A DNA stretch of 27,940 nucleotides, from the IMG/VR virus record IMGVR_UViG_3300046810_000381, positions 1-27,940 of that record. One strand, written 5' to 3'. A program made the position numbers and the translations under genes. The stretch comes from a virus. Positions within the stretch are counted from its first letter, which is position 1. Each line of letters begins with the position of its first letter. The notes below the pieces were generated by a model that did not search any database, had not been told where the DNA came from, and saw only the letters and a program-made list of their open reading frames with translations. Positions 20,782 through 27,940 of the stretch are shown here, one piece after another.

Positions 20782-21080
20782 GCCGCACCGTTTCCGCCGC
20801 TGCACGAGTATTGCGCGTCCTCAAGGCTCTGAAGGGACATACGGTGTCGGGTCTCAGTAACACCGAACTTGCTCAGTTAGCCAAGGACAGCCCGAGCAAC
20901 ATCACCCGCGCCATGCAAACCCTAATCGAAGAAGGACTCGCGGTGAAGCTGGACAACGGCCGATTCGCCCACTCCGTGGGAATGCTGCAGATCGCCCAGG
21001 CACATGCCGAGCATATGGCCCGCTTGACCAACCGCATGCTGGAAATCAATCAACGTATTGCCGCTGGCTCGATGACATAA
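20778..21080 (+). CDS. IclR-like winged-helix early regulator
   Basis: The 100-aa product (MSRTVSAAARVLRVLKALKG) contains an IclR-type N-terminal winged helix: LSNTELAQLAKDSPSNITRAMQTLIEEGLAVKLDNGRFAHS. It lacks the effector-binding domain of full IclR proteins and ends in a short helix. It overlaps the upstream stop (ATGA), so it belongs to the early operon. It probably regulates phage or host transcription, with the target unknown. Confidence 0.85.
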   Translation: MSRTVSAAARVLRVLKALKGHTVSGLSNTELAQLAKDSPSNITRAMQTLIEEGLAVKLDNGRFAHSVGMLQIAQAHAEHMARLTNRMLEINQRIAAGSMT

Positions 21081-21090
21081 GGGGAACTAG

Positions 21091-22023
21091 ATGGGACGCA
21101 AACAACAGGAAGTCGCTGAAGCAATTGCTCTGCCCGCTCTGGATGGTGCTGCACTAACTGCTGATCAGAACTTGATGGCGACCATGCTGGCGTCGCACAG
21201 CGACGAGCGCGATATGGTCAATCAGCTGTTGGGGCAGGCACAAATGGCCGGCGCTTTTGAGGAGTTTTCCCGCACGGTGCGGACTTCCAAGCTGGCCTTT
21301 GTCAAAGAAAACAAGCTTTACCGGGCTATTGCTGGGCGTAAAAGTCCGCACGGTGCGGAAATTTTGAGTGGCACCTGGGACGAGTTTTGTGCCTTGCTGG
21401 GCCGCTCTGTAGACCAGGTTGACCGAGATATCGCAAACCACCGGGCATTCGGTGAAGAAGCACTGGACTCAATGTCTCGCATGGGCATTGGTTACCGTGA
21501 GCTGCGCCAATACCGGCGCCTTCCTGAAGACCAACAAGCTGCCCTGATTGAGGTAGCCAAGTCCGGTGACAAAGACGCGTTCATTGATCTCGCCGAGGAG
21601 ATCATTGCTAAGCACGCCAAGGAAAAAGGCGAGTTGACCCAGCGCCTTGACGAGACGAACGCCGACTACGAAGCGCAGAGCGAGGTCATGGCGAAGAAAA
21701 CCAAGGAACTGGACACCACCAAACAGGAACTGGAAAAAACTCGCAAACGCATCCAGTCCATGCCGGTGGATGAAGCGGCCAAAGAACTTCGTCAGGAAGT
21801 GGCAGCCGTTGCCTACGAGGCAGAAGCCAGCATCCTTGGCTCACTGCGCGCCGGCTTCACCAAGCTGGAAGAGCACGCCACTGAAAGCGGTGAAGACCAT
21901 CGTTCCTTCAAAGCCGGCTTGATACGCCAGCTCGAAATTACCCTTGCAGCGGTTCGCAGTGAGTTCCATCTGCCTGAGCAGTTGGACGGCGCTCCTGCAT
22001 GGTTGAACGCGGCCGAGGCTTAA
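21091..22023 (+). CDS. Early coiled-coil protein upstream of transposase
   Basis: The 310-aa product (MGRKQQEVAEAIALPALDGA) has a helical N-terminal domain with a possible HTH (GTWDEFCALLGRSVDQVDRDI ... SMSRMGIGYRELRQYRRL). It then has a long coiled coil (about residues 178-235: EKGELTQRLDETNADYEAQ...KQELEKTRKRIQ) and a helical C-terminus. Genes like this precede transposase A in BcepMu-like phages. The HTH plus coiled coil suggests a DNA-bound accessory factor. The gene contains two copies of a 13-base palindrome (21270 and 21346). Confidence 0.75.
   Translation: MGRKQQEVAEAIALPALDGAALTADQNLMATMLASHSDERDMVNQLLGQAQMAGAFEEFSRTVRTSKLAFVKENKLYRAIAGRKSPHGAEILSGTWDEFCALLGRSVDQVDRDIANHRAFGEEALDSMSRMGIGYRELRQYRRLPEDQQAALIEVAKSGDKDAFIDLAEEIIAKHAKEKGELTQRLDETNADYEAQSEVMAKKTKELDTTKQELEKTRKRIQSMPVDEAAKELRQEVAAVAYEAEASILGSLRAGFTKLEEHATESGEDHRSFKAGLIRQLEITLAAVRSEFHLPEQLDGAPAWLNAAEA
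21270..21282. repeat. 13-base perfect palindrome, copy 1
   Basis: CCGCACGGTGCGG, six-base arms around one centre base. Here it is read as Arg-Thr-Val-Arg within the coiled-coil protein gene. An identical copy lies 76 bases downstream in another reading frame. Confidence 0.7.
21346..21358. repeat. 13-base perfect palindrome, copy 2
   Basis: This copy of CCGCACGGTGCGG extends to 15 bases of dyad with flanking T and A. It is read as Pro-His-Gly-Ala, a different frame from copy 1, so the match is not explained by protein repetition. Confidence 0.7.
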
Positions 22024-22026
22024 TCC

Positions 22027-23802
22027 ATGAACCCAGTACAGACTCAGCAACTGGCGCAGATCGCCCAGCGCGCGGACAACGCCCCGCACGGTCAGCGTAC
22101 CGCCGTCTACCTGGCGGGCGCGGCAGAGCTGGGTGTTTCCATCCAAACACTTCAGCGCAAGCTGAAGGAGTTTCGAGTGGCCAAGCCGCGTAAACGTCGC
22201 AGTGATGCGGGCAACAGCGCCTTACCCTTGGAGGAAGCCCGATTGATATCGGCTGTACTGCTGGAGTCGATCCGTGCCAACAACAAACAGCTATCCACTA
22301 TTGAGCGTGCGGTTGAACGGCTTCGCAGCAACGGTTTAATCGCAGCTGGTCGGGTTGATGAAGGCACTGGTTTGTTTCGTCCATTGACCAGCGGCGCTAT
22401 CAGTCGAGCACTTCAGAGCTACAAGTTGCATCCGGAACAACTGCTGCACGACGCACCTGCGGTATCGCTGGCCAGCAATCACCCCAACCATGTTTGGCAG
22501 GTGGACGCATCGATCTCGACGCAGTTCTACCTCGCTGATGATGGGGCGCGGGTAATGAATAAGGCCGTGTTCTATGACGGCAAACCTGGGAATCTGAAGA
22601 AGATCGAGCGCCAGCGGTTGTGGCGGTACGTGATCACCGATCACACCAGCGGCACCTTGTACCTGGAGTACGTGCTGGGCGCTGAGTCCGCTGAAAACCT
22701 GTGCAACGTGTTGATCAATGCGATGCAGAAACGCCACGAGTCTGATCCGTTTCAGGGGGTGCCCTGGATGCTGATGACCGACCCAGGTGCTGCCATGACC
22801 AGTGGCATCTTTCGCAATCTGTGTCGTGCCATGTCAATCGACTTGATCATCAATCAGGTCGGTAACGCACGGGCCAAGGGCCAGGTCGAACAAGCGCACA
22901 ACATTGTTGAGCGTGAGTTTGAGAGTGCGTTGAAGTTTCAGGCGGCGAACAGCCTGGAGCAGATCAACACCTGGGCCGGCCAGTGGATGCGTTACTACAA
23001 CGCCACCTCGATTCACACCCGTACCCGCCGCACCCGGTATGGCGTATGGCAGTTGATTAAGCAGGACCAGTTGCGCTTGGCTCCGAGCATTGAGGTTTGC
23101 CGGGAACTGGCAGTCAGTACGCCGGAGTACCGCAAGGTCAGCAACCTGTTGCGTGTTTCGTTCCGAGGCGCTCAGTTCGATGTCAGCTCGGTACCGGGCG
23201 TAATGGTCGGAGAGAAGCTGCTGATCACGCGCAACTGCTGGCGCGACAAAGATGCTGCCATCGCAGTCCTGGTCGGTGAAGACGGCCGCGAAAACTATCA
23301 CGTCATTGAGCGGATCGAGATGAACGAGTTTGGCTTTGCCGAAACCTCAGCAACGATTGGTGAGCAATACAAGAGCCATGCAGAAACACCGGCCCAGGTA
23401 TCGCGCAAGGTGCTGGAACAGCTCGCTACCGGGACCACCAATCAAGCCGACGCCGAAGCCGCTCGCAAGGCCAAGGCGGTGCCGTTCGGTGGCCTGATAG
23501 ATCCGCACAAACACGTGAGCGACACCGTGCTTCCGTCTTATTTGCCACGTCGCGGTACGTCGCTAAGCGTCAATGCACCGACCGTGGAGCACGCCCTGTT
23601 GACCCATGTCGAGGCGGCGAAGTGGCTGCAGCCACGTCTGGCCAATCTCTGGTCCGCAGAAAGCTTCAGCTGGCTGCAGCAGAAATACCCGGAGGGAATT
23701 CCCCAAGAGCAGCTTGATGCCATTGAGGCTGAGCTGAAACGACCTGTCGAGGTCATGCGCAAGCCGTTCAGCCTGGTGTTGGCTGCGGTTGGAGGTGAGT
23801 GA
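22027..23802 (+). CDS. Transposase A (MuA-like DDE integrase)
   Basis: The 591-aa product has N-terminal helical DNA-binding segments (LGVSIQTLQRKLKEF; TIERAVERLRSNGLI) and a catalytic core. The core has Asp160 in HVWQVDAS, Asp252 in MLMTDPGAA and Glu289 in KGQVEQAHNIVE, giving a complete DDE triad. A beta-barrel domain follows and the C-terminal tail probably contacts B. It cuts and joins phage ends during integration and replicative transposition. It overlaps the start of the B gene. Confidence 0.96.
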   Translation: MNPVQTQQLAQIAQRADNAPHGQRTAVYLAGAAELGVSIQTLQRKLKEFRVAKPRKRRSDAGNSALPLEEARLISAVLLESIRANNKQLSTIERAVERLRSNGLIAAGRVDEGTGLFRPLTSGAISRALQSYKLHPEQLLHDAPAVSLASNHPNHVWQVDASISTQFYLADDGARVMNKAVFYDGKPGNLKKIERQRLWRYVITDHTSGTLYLEYVLGAESAENLCNVLINAMQKRHESDPFQGVPWMLMTDPGAAMTSGIFRNLCRAMSIDLIINQVGNARAKGQVEQAHNIVEREFESALKFQAANSLEQINTWAGQWMRYYNATSIHTRTRRTRYGVWQLIKQDQLRLAPSIEVCRELAVSTPEYRKVSNLLRVSFRGAQFDVSSVPGVMVGEKLLITRNCWRDKDAAIAVLVGEDGRENYHVIERIEMNEFGFAETSATIGEQYKSHAETPAQVSRKVLEQLATGTTNQADAEAARKAKAVPFGGLIDPHKHVSDTVLPSYLPRRGTSLSVNAPTVEHALLTHVEAAKWLQPRLANLWSAESFSWLQQKYPEGIPQEQLDAIEAELKRPVEVMRKPFSLVLAAVGGE

Positions 23803-24983
23803 TGTTGAAGCTAAAGCAAATTTTACAGGGAGTAGGCCGCCCTCAATCGGCTTTGGCCGAGTCGCTGAGTCTCAGCGGGGCCACAGTGGCTCAGCTGCTG
23901 AACCACGGCCACTGGCCGCGCAGTCTGGACTGCGACGAACTGCAGGGGCGCATTCGTGTGTTCCTGACCGAATCTGGCGCCAACGATGCCGATATCGCCA
24001 ACGCCTTTGAAGAAGTGGACCTGCCGTGCGCCAACACGACAGATCCGGCCCTTAAAAAAGAGCCGTCCGGGGAGGACGAACCGATGTTACTACCTAAACA
24101 GACCTTGCAGCCAAATACCCGCAAAGCCTTCAGCCTGTTTCGCGATCCTTTTGATGAGCTGCAGTGCGCCCAGGACATGTGGGTCAGCCCAGACATTCGC
24201 TACGTTCGCGAGATCATGTATCAGACCGCACGCCACGGCGGGTTCCTCGCTGTCGAGGGTGAATCTGGTGCGGGTAAAAGTACCCTTCGTCGGGACCTGG
24301 TGAACCGCATTGCTGAGAACAATGACCCGGTGATCGTCATCGAGCCTTACGTTCTCGCGTCCGAAGACAACGATATCAAGGGTAAATCTCTGAAAAGCAC
24401 CCACATTGCTGAGTCGATGATGGCTGCCGTTGCCCCGCTGGCGAAACCGAAGAGCAGCCCCGAGGCGCGCTTCGCACAACTTCACAAAGCATTGAAGGAC
24501 TCGCACGCGGCTGGTTATCGCCACTGCTTGGTGATTGAGGAAGCACACAGCCTGCCGATCCCGACGCTAAAACACCTCAAACGCATCCTGGAGCTGGAGG
24601 TCGGGTTCACCAAGCTGGTTAGCATCATCATGATCGGCCAGCCGGAACTGGGCGTGAAGCTCAGCGAACGCAACGCCGACGTGCGTGAAGTCGTTCAGCG
24701 TTGCGAGCGGGTGATCATGGCGCCAATCGAAGGCAATCGCCTTGAAGAGTTTTTGAAGTTTCGTTTTGACCGTGCGGGCAAAGTGCTCAGCGAGGTCATT
24801 GATGCCAGCGGCATTCAGGCCATTGCTGCGCGTTTGTCCCAACCGAGCCGGCGGGGTGTTCGCGACGAGACCGTTTCACTGCTGTACCCACTGGCCATTG
24901 GCAACCTGGTGATCGCGTCGATGAATCTGGCCACTAAATTAGGTGCGCCGATGATCACAGCCGATGTCGTGAAGGGGGTGTGA
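23802..24983 (+). CDS. Transposition ATPase B (MuB-like AAA+)
   Basis: ATG 23802 has GGAGGTGA at about five bases and overlaps the transposase stop; a GTG at 23799 is the alternative. The 393-aa product has an N-terminal HTH (GRPQSALAESLSLSGATVAQLL). It has a Walker A (GESGAGKST, about 153-161) and a Walker B (CLVIEEAH, about 242-249). The arginine-rich C-terminal half (LSQPSRRGVRDETVSLLYPL) resembles ExeA/MuB-type ATPases. It selects target DNA and activates A. It is longer than Mu B. Confidence 0.95.
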   Translation: MLKLKQILQGVGRPQSALAESLSLSGATVAQLLNHGHWPRSLDCDELQGRIRVFLTESGANDADIANAFEEVDLPCANTTDPALKKEPSGEDEPMLLPKQTLQPNTRKAFSLFRDPFDELQCAQDMWVSPDIRYVREIMYQTARHGGFLAVEGESGAGKSTLRRDLVNRIAENNDPVIVIEPYVLASEDNDIKGKSLKSTHIAESMMAAVAPLAKPKSSPEARFAQLHKALKDSHAAGYRHCLVIEEAHSLPIPTLKHLKRILELEVGFTKLVSIIMIGQPELGVKLSERNADVREVVQRCERVIMAPIEGNRLEEFLKFRFDRAGKVLSEVIDASGIQAIAARLSQPSRRGVRDETVSLLYPLAIGNLVIASMNLATKLGAPMITADVVKGV

Positions 24984-24984
24984 C

Positions 24985-25302
24985 ATGCCTAATCTTTCCC
25001 TCGTGCCATCGCAGCCCAAACCACCGTTGAGCCTCCTGGCCCCAGAGTTTCAGCCATTGCTCTCGACGTTCAACGAACTGACCCGCGATATCCGCTCTGC
25101 CGGTGTTCCTATCCAGAAGCTGAACTTCCTCGAAAAATGCATCGTGATTTCGGAGGACGATATCAGCCTGATCGCACACCGGTTTGCTCACGAGATCCGT
25201 AGCCAGAGCAGCAAGACACGGGAGTACTTAACCCGTCACTCAGTGCAGATCCGCGGTATCGACGTGTCATGGTTTTCCCTAGCGAAGGGGCAGGACCAAT
25301 GA
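24985..25302 (+). CDS. Unknown early protein, 105 aa
   Basis: The product (MPNLSLVPSQPKPPLSLLAP) has a Pro-rich N-terminus and a helical body (PLLSTFNELTRDIRSAGVPIQKLNFLEKC, then LIAHRFAHEIRSQSSKTREYL). It starts one base after the B gene and overlaps the following gene by four bases, so it is clearly a member of the early operon. Genes of this size between B and DUF3164 are common in this phage group but have no assigned role. Confidence 0.75.
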   Translation: MPNLSLVPSQPKPPLSLLAPEFQPLLSTFNELTRDIRSAGVPIQKLNFLEKCIVISEDDISLIAHRFAHEIRSQSSKTREYLTRHSVQIRGIDVSWFSLAKGQDQ

Positions 25303-25562
25303 CTCCGCCCCTCGACACATCAGAGCGCGTCGTTCGGATGGCCGATCTGCTGGACACCTTTGACCGGGCGCTGTCGGTGAGGCCCTTTCTGTGGCTTGAG
25401 ATTGGTTACAACCGAGTGAGTGATTGGATGGTCACTATCTACGACAAGGCCGGCGGTACTGAACGCGTGCTGGTTCAGGTCAGCGGCCTTAGTGCTAACG
25501 AAACGTCCCAGCAAGCTGCGCGGCAACTCCAGGCTCTATTAAAGGAAGAGAACCATGACTGA
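25299..25562 (+). CDS. Unknown early protein, 87 aa
   Basis: ATG 25299 overlaps the upstream TGA and has GGGGCAGGA just before it. The product (MTPPLDTSERVVRMADLLDT) has a helix, a beta segment (PFLWLEIGYNRVSDWMVTIYDKAG) and a C-terminal helix (NETSQQAARQLQALLKEEN). It overlaps the DUF3164 gene by eight bases. No family recognised. Confidence 0.75.
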   Translation: MTPPLDTSERVVRMADLLDTFDRALSVRPFLWLEIGYNRVSDWMVTIYDKAGGTERVLVQVSGLSANETSQQAARQLQALLKEENHD

Positions 25563-26181
25563 TACCCAACACAACACGGTGCCAGCTGGCTTCTGGGAAG
25601 ATGCCCAGGGACGGCTGGTGCCTGAAAGCTTGATCAAGCCCATCGACATCGAGCGGGATCGTCTAGTGCGCCATCTGGTGGATCGTGCCAGTGAACTCAA
25701 CTCCGAGCTGGTCGACTTCAAGGCAGTTGCGTTTGGTGACATTGAGGCCTTTATCGAACTGAGCGCCGAACAGTACGACATCAAACTCGGTGGCAAGAAG
25801 GGTAATGTCACTCTTTATAGCTTCGATGGCCGCTTCAAAATCCAGCGCTCAGTGCAGGAGTCGATTGCTTTCGATGAACGTCTGCAGGCAGCACGCGCTT
25901 TGATCGATGAATGTCTACGCGACTGGACCCAAGGTGCTCGACCAGAGGTGGCCACCTTGGCCAACGACGCATTCCGCACTGACTCTCAGGGTGAGATCCG
26001 TACCGCTCGGGTGCTTGCGTTGCGCCGCTTGGACATCAAGGACGAGCGTTGGCAGCGGGCTATGCAGGCAATCGGCGAAGCGTGTCAGGTCGTTGGCTCC
26101 AAGTCTTATATCCGCGTGTATGAGCGGATCGGTGACTCGGACCAGTACCACGCCATCAGCCTTGATATCGCGGGGGTGTGA
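25555..26181 (+). CDS. DUF3164 family early protein
   Basis: The 208-aa product has the family pattern AGFWEDAQGRLVPESLIKPIDIERD, then LGGKKGNVTLYSFDGRFKIQRSVQESIAFDERLQAAR and LRRLDIKDERWQRAMQAI. DUF3164 proteins are standard in the early regions of Mu-like phages, sometimes misnamed sulphate transporters. Function is unknown. A nucleic-acid role is likely from context. Confidence 0.92.
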   Translation: MTDTQHNTVPAGFWEDAQGRLVPESLIKPIDIERDRLVRHLVDRASELNSELVDFKAVAFGDIEAFIELSAEQYDIKLGGKKGNVTLYSFDGRFKIQRSVQESIAFDERLQAARALIDECLRDWTQGARPEVATLANDAFRTDSQGEIRTARVLALRRLDIKDERWQRAMQAIGEACQVVGSKSYIRVYERIGDSDQYHAISLDIAGV

Positions 26182-26182
26182 G

Positions 26183-26878
26183 ATGGACGAGAATCGCACC
26201 CTCGACAAAATCAAAAAGTGTCTGGAGATGGCCAAATCCAAAACCAGCAATCCGCATGAAGCGGAGATCGCTCTGCGTCAGGCTCACAAGCTGATGGAGC
26301 TGTACAACCTGGAGATGGGCGATGTGTTGGCCAGCATGGCCGGTGAAGTCCAGATCGCGGCGGGCTCGGAAGGGTCGCCGCCGACCTGGCGGGTACGGCT
26401 TGCGCATGTCTGCGCACATGCATTCGGGACCCGTATGCTCATCACCCACAGTTGGCATAGCGGTGGCGGGTTCATCTTCGTTGGCTGTGCTGCGGCGCCG
26501 GAACTCACAGGGTATGCCTACGAGGTGTTGGAGCGGCAACTGCAGAAAGCTCGGCGAGACTTTCTGTCCCTGCCACCACAGAAGCGTTGCAAGCGCTCCA
26601 CGAAAGTCGCGAGGGGGGATCACTTTGCCAACGGTTGGATCGATGCCGTTTATCGCAAGGTCGACGAGTTTGCGGGCGTTGAGGACAACGTGGCAGAGGC
26701 AATCGAAGCCTACATGGTCAAGCATCATCCGGATCTCGAAAAGGCGGTTCTCAAACGCCGCAAGGTCAAAGTTCGTGATGAGGGCGCATCGACAGCAGGC
26801 TACCAGGCCGGCAAGTCCGCGCAGTTGCATAAGGCTGTAAACCATCAGCCACGCGCACTCCTGACAATGGGGGGATGA
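26183..26878 (+). CDS. DUF2786 family early protein
   Basis: ATG 26183 gives a 231-aa product beginning MDENRTLDKIKKCLEMAKSK, then TSNPHEAEIALRQAHKLMELYNL, the diagnostic N-terminal DUF2786 domain. The rest contains RVRLAHVCAHAFGTRMLI and a basic linker (PPQKRCKRSTKVARGDHFANGW). It occurs next to DUF3164 and GemA in many transposable phages. Function unknown. A longer frame from 25907 is a shadow of DUF3164. Confidence 0.92.
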   Translation: MDENRTLDKIKKCLEMAKSKTSNPHEAEIALRQAHKLMELYNLEMGDVLASMAGEVQIAAGSEGSPPTWRVRLAHVCAHAFGTRMLITHSWHSGGGFIFVGCAAAPELTGYAYEVLERQLQKARRDFLSLPPQKRCKRSTKVARGDHFANGWIDAVYRKVDEFAGVEDNVAEAIEAYMVKHHPDLEKAVLKRRKVKVRDEGASTAGYQAGKSAQLHKAVNHQPRALLTMGG

Positions 26879-26879
26879 C

Positions 26880-27335
26880 ATGAACACGATGACGCCTTCC
26901 AGTCCTGACCGACTGCGCTACATCAGGCTGATTCATGTTGCGCGGCGCGAGCTGCGCATGGATGACGACACCTATCGAATGATGCTGGCTGGAATGAAGG
27001 GTTTGGACGGCGCGACATCGGCCGCTGACTTAAGCGTTCCAAATCTGGTGAGGGTTTTGGAACAGCTTAAACAACGGGGGTTTAAGGTTCGTCCAAACGC
27101 GGCAGGAAAGCGGCCGAAGGCCAACGATGTGCAGTCCAAGAAAATCCGGTCGCTTTGGCTGACTTTGCATGATCTGGGTGCGATCCGCGATCCGTCCGAG
27201 GAAGCTCTGGCTAAGTTTGTGCTTAACATGACGAAGGTCTCAGCACTGCAATGGCTCAACACAGGCCAGGCCAGTCGAGTTATCGAGCACCTGAAACAGT
27301 GGCAAAGCCGCGTGACTAATAAGGAGGGTGTATGA
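26880..27335 (+). CDS. gemA: GemA/gp16-like regulatory protein (DUF1018)
   Basis: The 151-aa product starts MNTMTPSSPDRLRYIRLIHV and contains the family core ARRELRMDDDTYRMMLAGMKGLDGATSAADLS, then KIRSLWLTLHDLGAIRDPSEEALAKFV and ALQWLNTGQASRVIEHLKQW. In Mu GemA affects host gene expression and DNA supercoiling. As in Mu it sits immediately before mor, here with an ATGA overlap. Confidence 0.9.
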   Translation: MNTMTPSSPDRLRYIRLIHVARRELRMDDDTYRMMLAGMKGLDGATSAADLSVPNLVRVLEQLKQRGFKVRPNAAGKRPKANDVQSKKIRSLWLTLHDLGAIRDPSEEALAKFVLNMTKVSALQWLNTGQASRVIEHLKQWQSRVTNKEGV

Positions 27336-27694
27336 AAGAGCCCAGCAGCACGGCAGGCGAGCTGCTCCAGACCTTGGCAGACCACGTTACCCAGTCAGCG
27401 AAAGAAACCCTTCACGTCAGTGACGAACTTGCTGAGGCACACGGTATCGAGGTGGCCATGCAAATGGCTACGGTTTGGGGTGGCCAACAGCTGTACATGC
27501 CGAAGGGTATTCACATTCAGGCTTCGAAGCTGCATCAACAGATCTTTGATGAGTGGAAGGGTCGCAACCATCGTGAGATCGCCATGAAGCACAACATCTC
27601 GCTGGCGTTCGTTTACAAGGTGGTTAAAAGGATGCGGCAAGCGGTAATCGCCCGTGACCAAGGCGACCTGTTCACCCCGCACCTGGATGAGTAG
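27332..27694 (+). CDS. mor: Mor-family transcription activator
   Basis: The 120-aa product has the Mor/C family features: an N-terminal dimerisation helix, the turn GGQQLYMPKG (about residues 50-59) and a C-terminal HTH (HREIAMKHNISLAFVYKVVKRMR, about 80-102). In Mu, Mor turns on the middle promoter for C, and C turns on late promoters. No second family member is visible in this window, so this protein may act directly on the late boundary elements. It is the last gene of the early operon. Confidence 0.93.
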   Translation: MKEPSSTAGELLQTLADHVTQSAKETLHVSDELAEAHGIEVAMQMATVWGGQQLYMPKGIHIQASKLHQQIFDEWKGRNHREIAMKHNISLAFVYKVVKRMRQAVIARDQGDLFTPHLDE

Positions 27695-27730
27695 ACGCCG
27701 AAACAAAAGCGCTTCGCCTTCCCACATTGC

Positions 27731-27758
27731 ACCCCGGTCACCAGCAACAGACCGGGGT
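27731..27758 (+). terminator. Hairpin after the early operon
   Basis: ACCCCGGTC (27731-27739) pairs with GACCGGGGT (27750-27758) around a 10-base loop, 37 bases after the mor stop. The following CATATCTCATT is only moderately T-rich. It probably terminates the early transcript before the phage end. It overlaps the innermost of the end repeats. Confidence 0.65.
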
Positions 27759-27878
27759 CATATCTCATTGCACTGGCTGCAACTCAATTACAATCCCCAT
27801 ACCACCATGTACCATTGAATCCCGGATTATCTCGGGTTTACCTCACACCTACCCTGGGATTTATCTCAGTTCTAAACA
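27753..27878. repeat. Phage end region: three phased repeats and candidate terminus
   Basis: Three related sequences share ATCTC at 27762, 27829 and 27863: CGGGGTCATATCTCATTGC (27753-27771), TCCCGGATTATCTCGGGTT (27820-27838) and CCTGGGATTTATCTCAGTT (27853-27871). Spacings are 67 and 34 bases, about 6 and 3 helical turns. Mu-type transposases bind repeats of this size next to the ends. Seven bases beyond the outer repeat is CA (27877-27878), so the complementary strand would begin TGTTTAGAAC, fitting the TG...CA rule. Confidence 0.7.
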
Positions 27879-27940
27879 TTTTGCCCTAATGAAATGGCTA
27901 CCCCCGCCGCCCCCTGTGATCGCCCACTAAGCTTTCACCG
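27879..27940. other. Probable flanking host DNA
   Basis: The 62 bases after the candidate terminus have no phage-like feature and become GC-rich (ccccgccgccccc). If the end assignment is right, the first five or so bases (TTTTG) would be the target duplication and should recur at the other prophage end, outside this window. Confidence 0.45.

Noticed and set aside
25907-26182. N-terminal extension of the DUF2786 frame
   Set aside because: The extra residues overlap DUF3164 in another frame and are Cys/Ser/Arg-rich shadow sequence. The DUF2786 domain begins right at ATG 26183.
27727-27930. 67-codon frame across the phage end
   Set aside because: It runs through the terminator, end repeats and probable host junction. 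The product is Pro/Ile-rich with no start signal.
1-27940. tRNA genes, rRNA, CRISPR arrays or insertion sequences
   Set aside because: No cloverleaf, regularly spaced direct repeats with spacers, or IS-type transposase with terminal inverted repeats was seen. The only transposase is the phage A gene.

Overview
The window holds most of a Mu-like transposable prophage, caught from inside its tail tape-measure gene (base 1) to what looks like one phage terminus (about base 27878), followed by roughly 60 bases of flanking DNA. Gene content, codon use and moderately high GC fit a Pseudomonas host, probably of the fluorescens/putida side of the genus; this is inferred from protein style, not from a search. 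Head and tail genes follow Mu order (gp25, gp26, gp27, terminase gp28, portal gp29, F, G, protease/scaffold, decoration, capsid, gp36, gp37, sheath, tube, chaperone, tape measure). The arrangement is that of BcepMu-type phages rather than Mu: the transposition operon and the structural genes diverge from a central repressor instead of running in one direction.

Layout. Bases 1-17300, minus strand: late genes, read right to left. They are a lysis cassette (P5-like endolysin, holin, a small membrane protein, nested Rz/Rz1), then DNA packaging and portal genes, head maturation and capsid genes, and tail genes. Accessory genes interrupt this block at 9060-9863, 2788-3466 and 2174-2631. Bases 17406-18987, minus strand: AT-richer lysogenic-conversion genes, namely a 63-aa hydrophilic protein with a SLATT-like two-TM protein, and a lipoprotein with a second two-TM protein. 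Bases 19101-19613, minus strand: the HTH repressor and a 30-aa peptide downstream of it. Bases 19624-27694, plus strand: the early operon, with a consensus -35 box, a small HTH protein, two further regulators, a coiled-coil protein, transposase A, ATPase B, several small early genes, DUF3164, DUF2786, a GemA/gp16-like protein and a Mor-family activator. Bases 27731-27878: a terminator hairpin, three phased repeats that look like transposase-binding sites, and a candidate phage end.

How it works together. The repressor should bind the inverted repeat between the early -35 and -10 boxes and keep the phage silent. Once derepressed, the early operon makes A and B for replicative transposition and finally Mor, which in this family activates later transcription. 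An identical 21-base element lies just upstream of the lysis operon, the protease/head operon, a small cassette and the tail-chaperone/tape-measure operon. Those are the places where Mu has its C-activated late promoters (Plys, PI, PP), so the elements are good candidates for the late activator sites.

The most unusual observation is a short motif (F-[H/N]-G-x-V-G-Q-...-G) shared by three consecutive minus-strand products: the C-terminus of the repressor, the 30-aa peptide, and the N-terminus of the two-TM protein downstream. This looks like a repressor, adaptor and membrane-effector set joined by a homotypic interaction motif.
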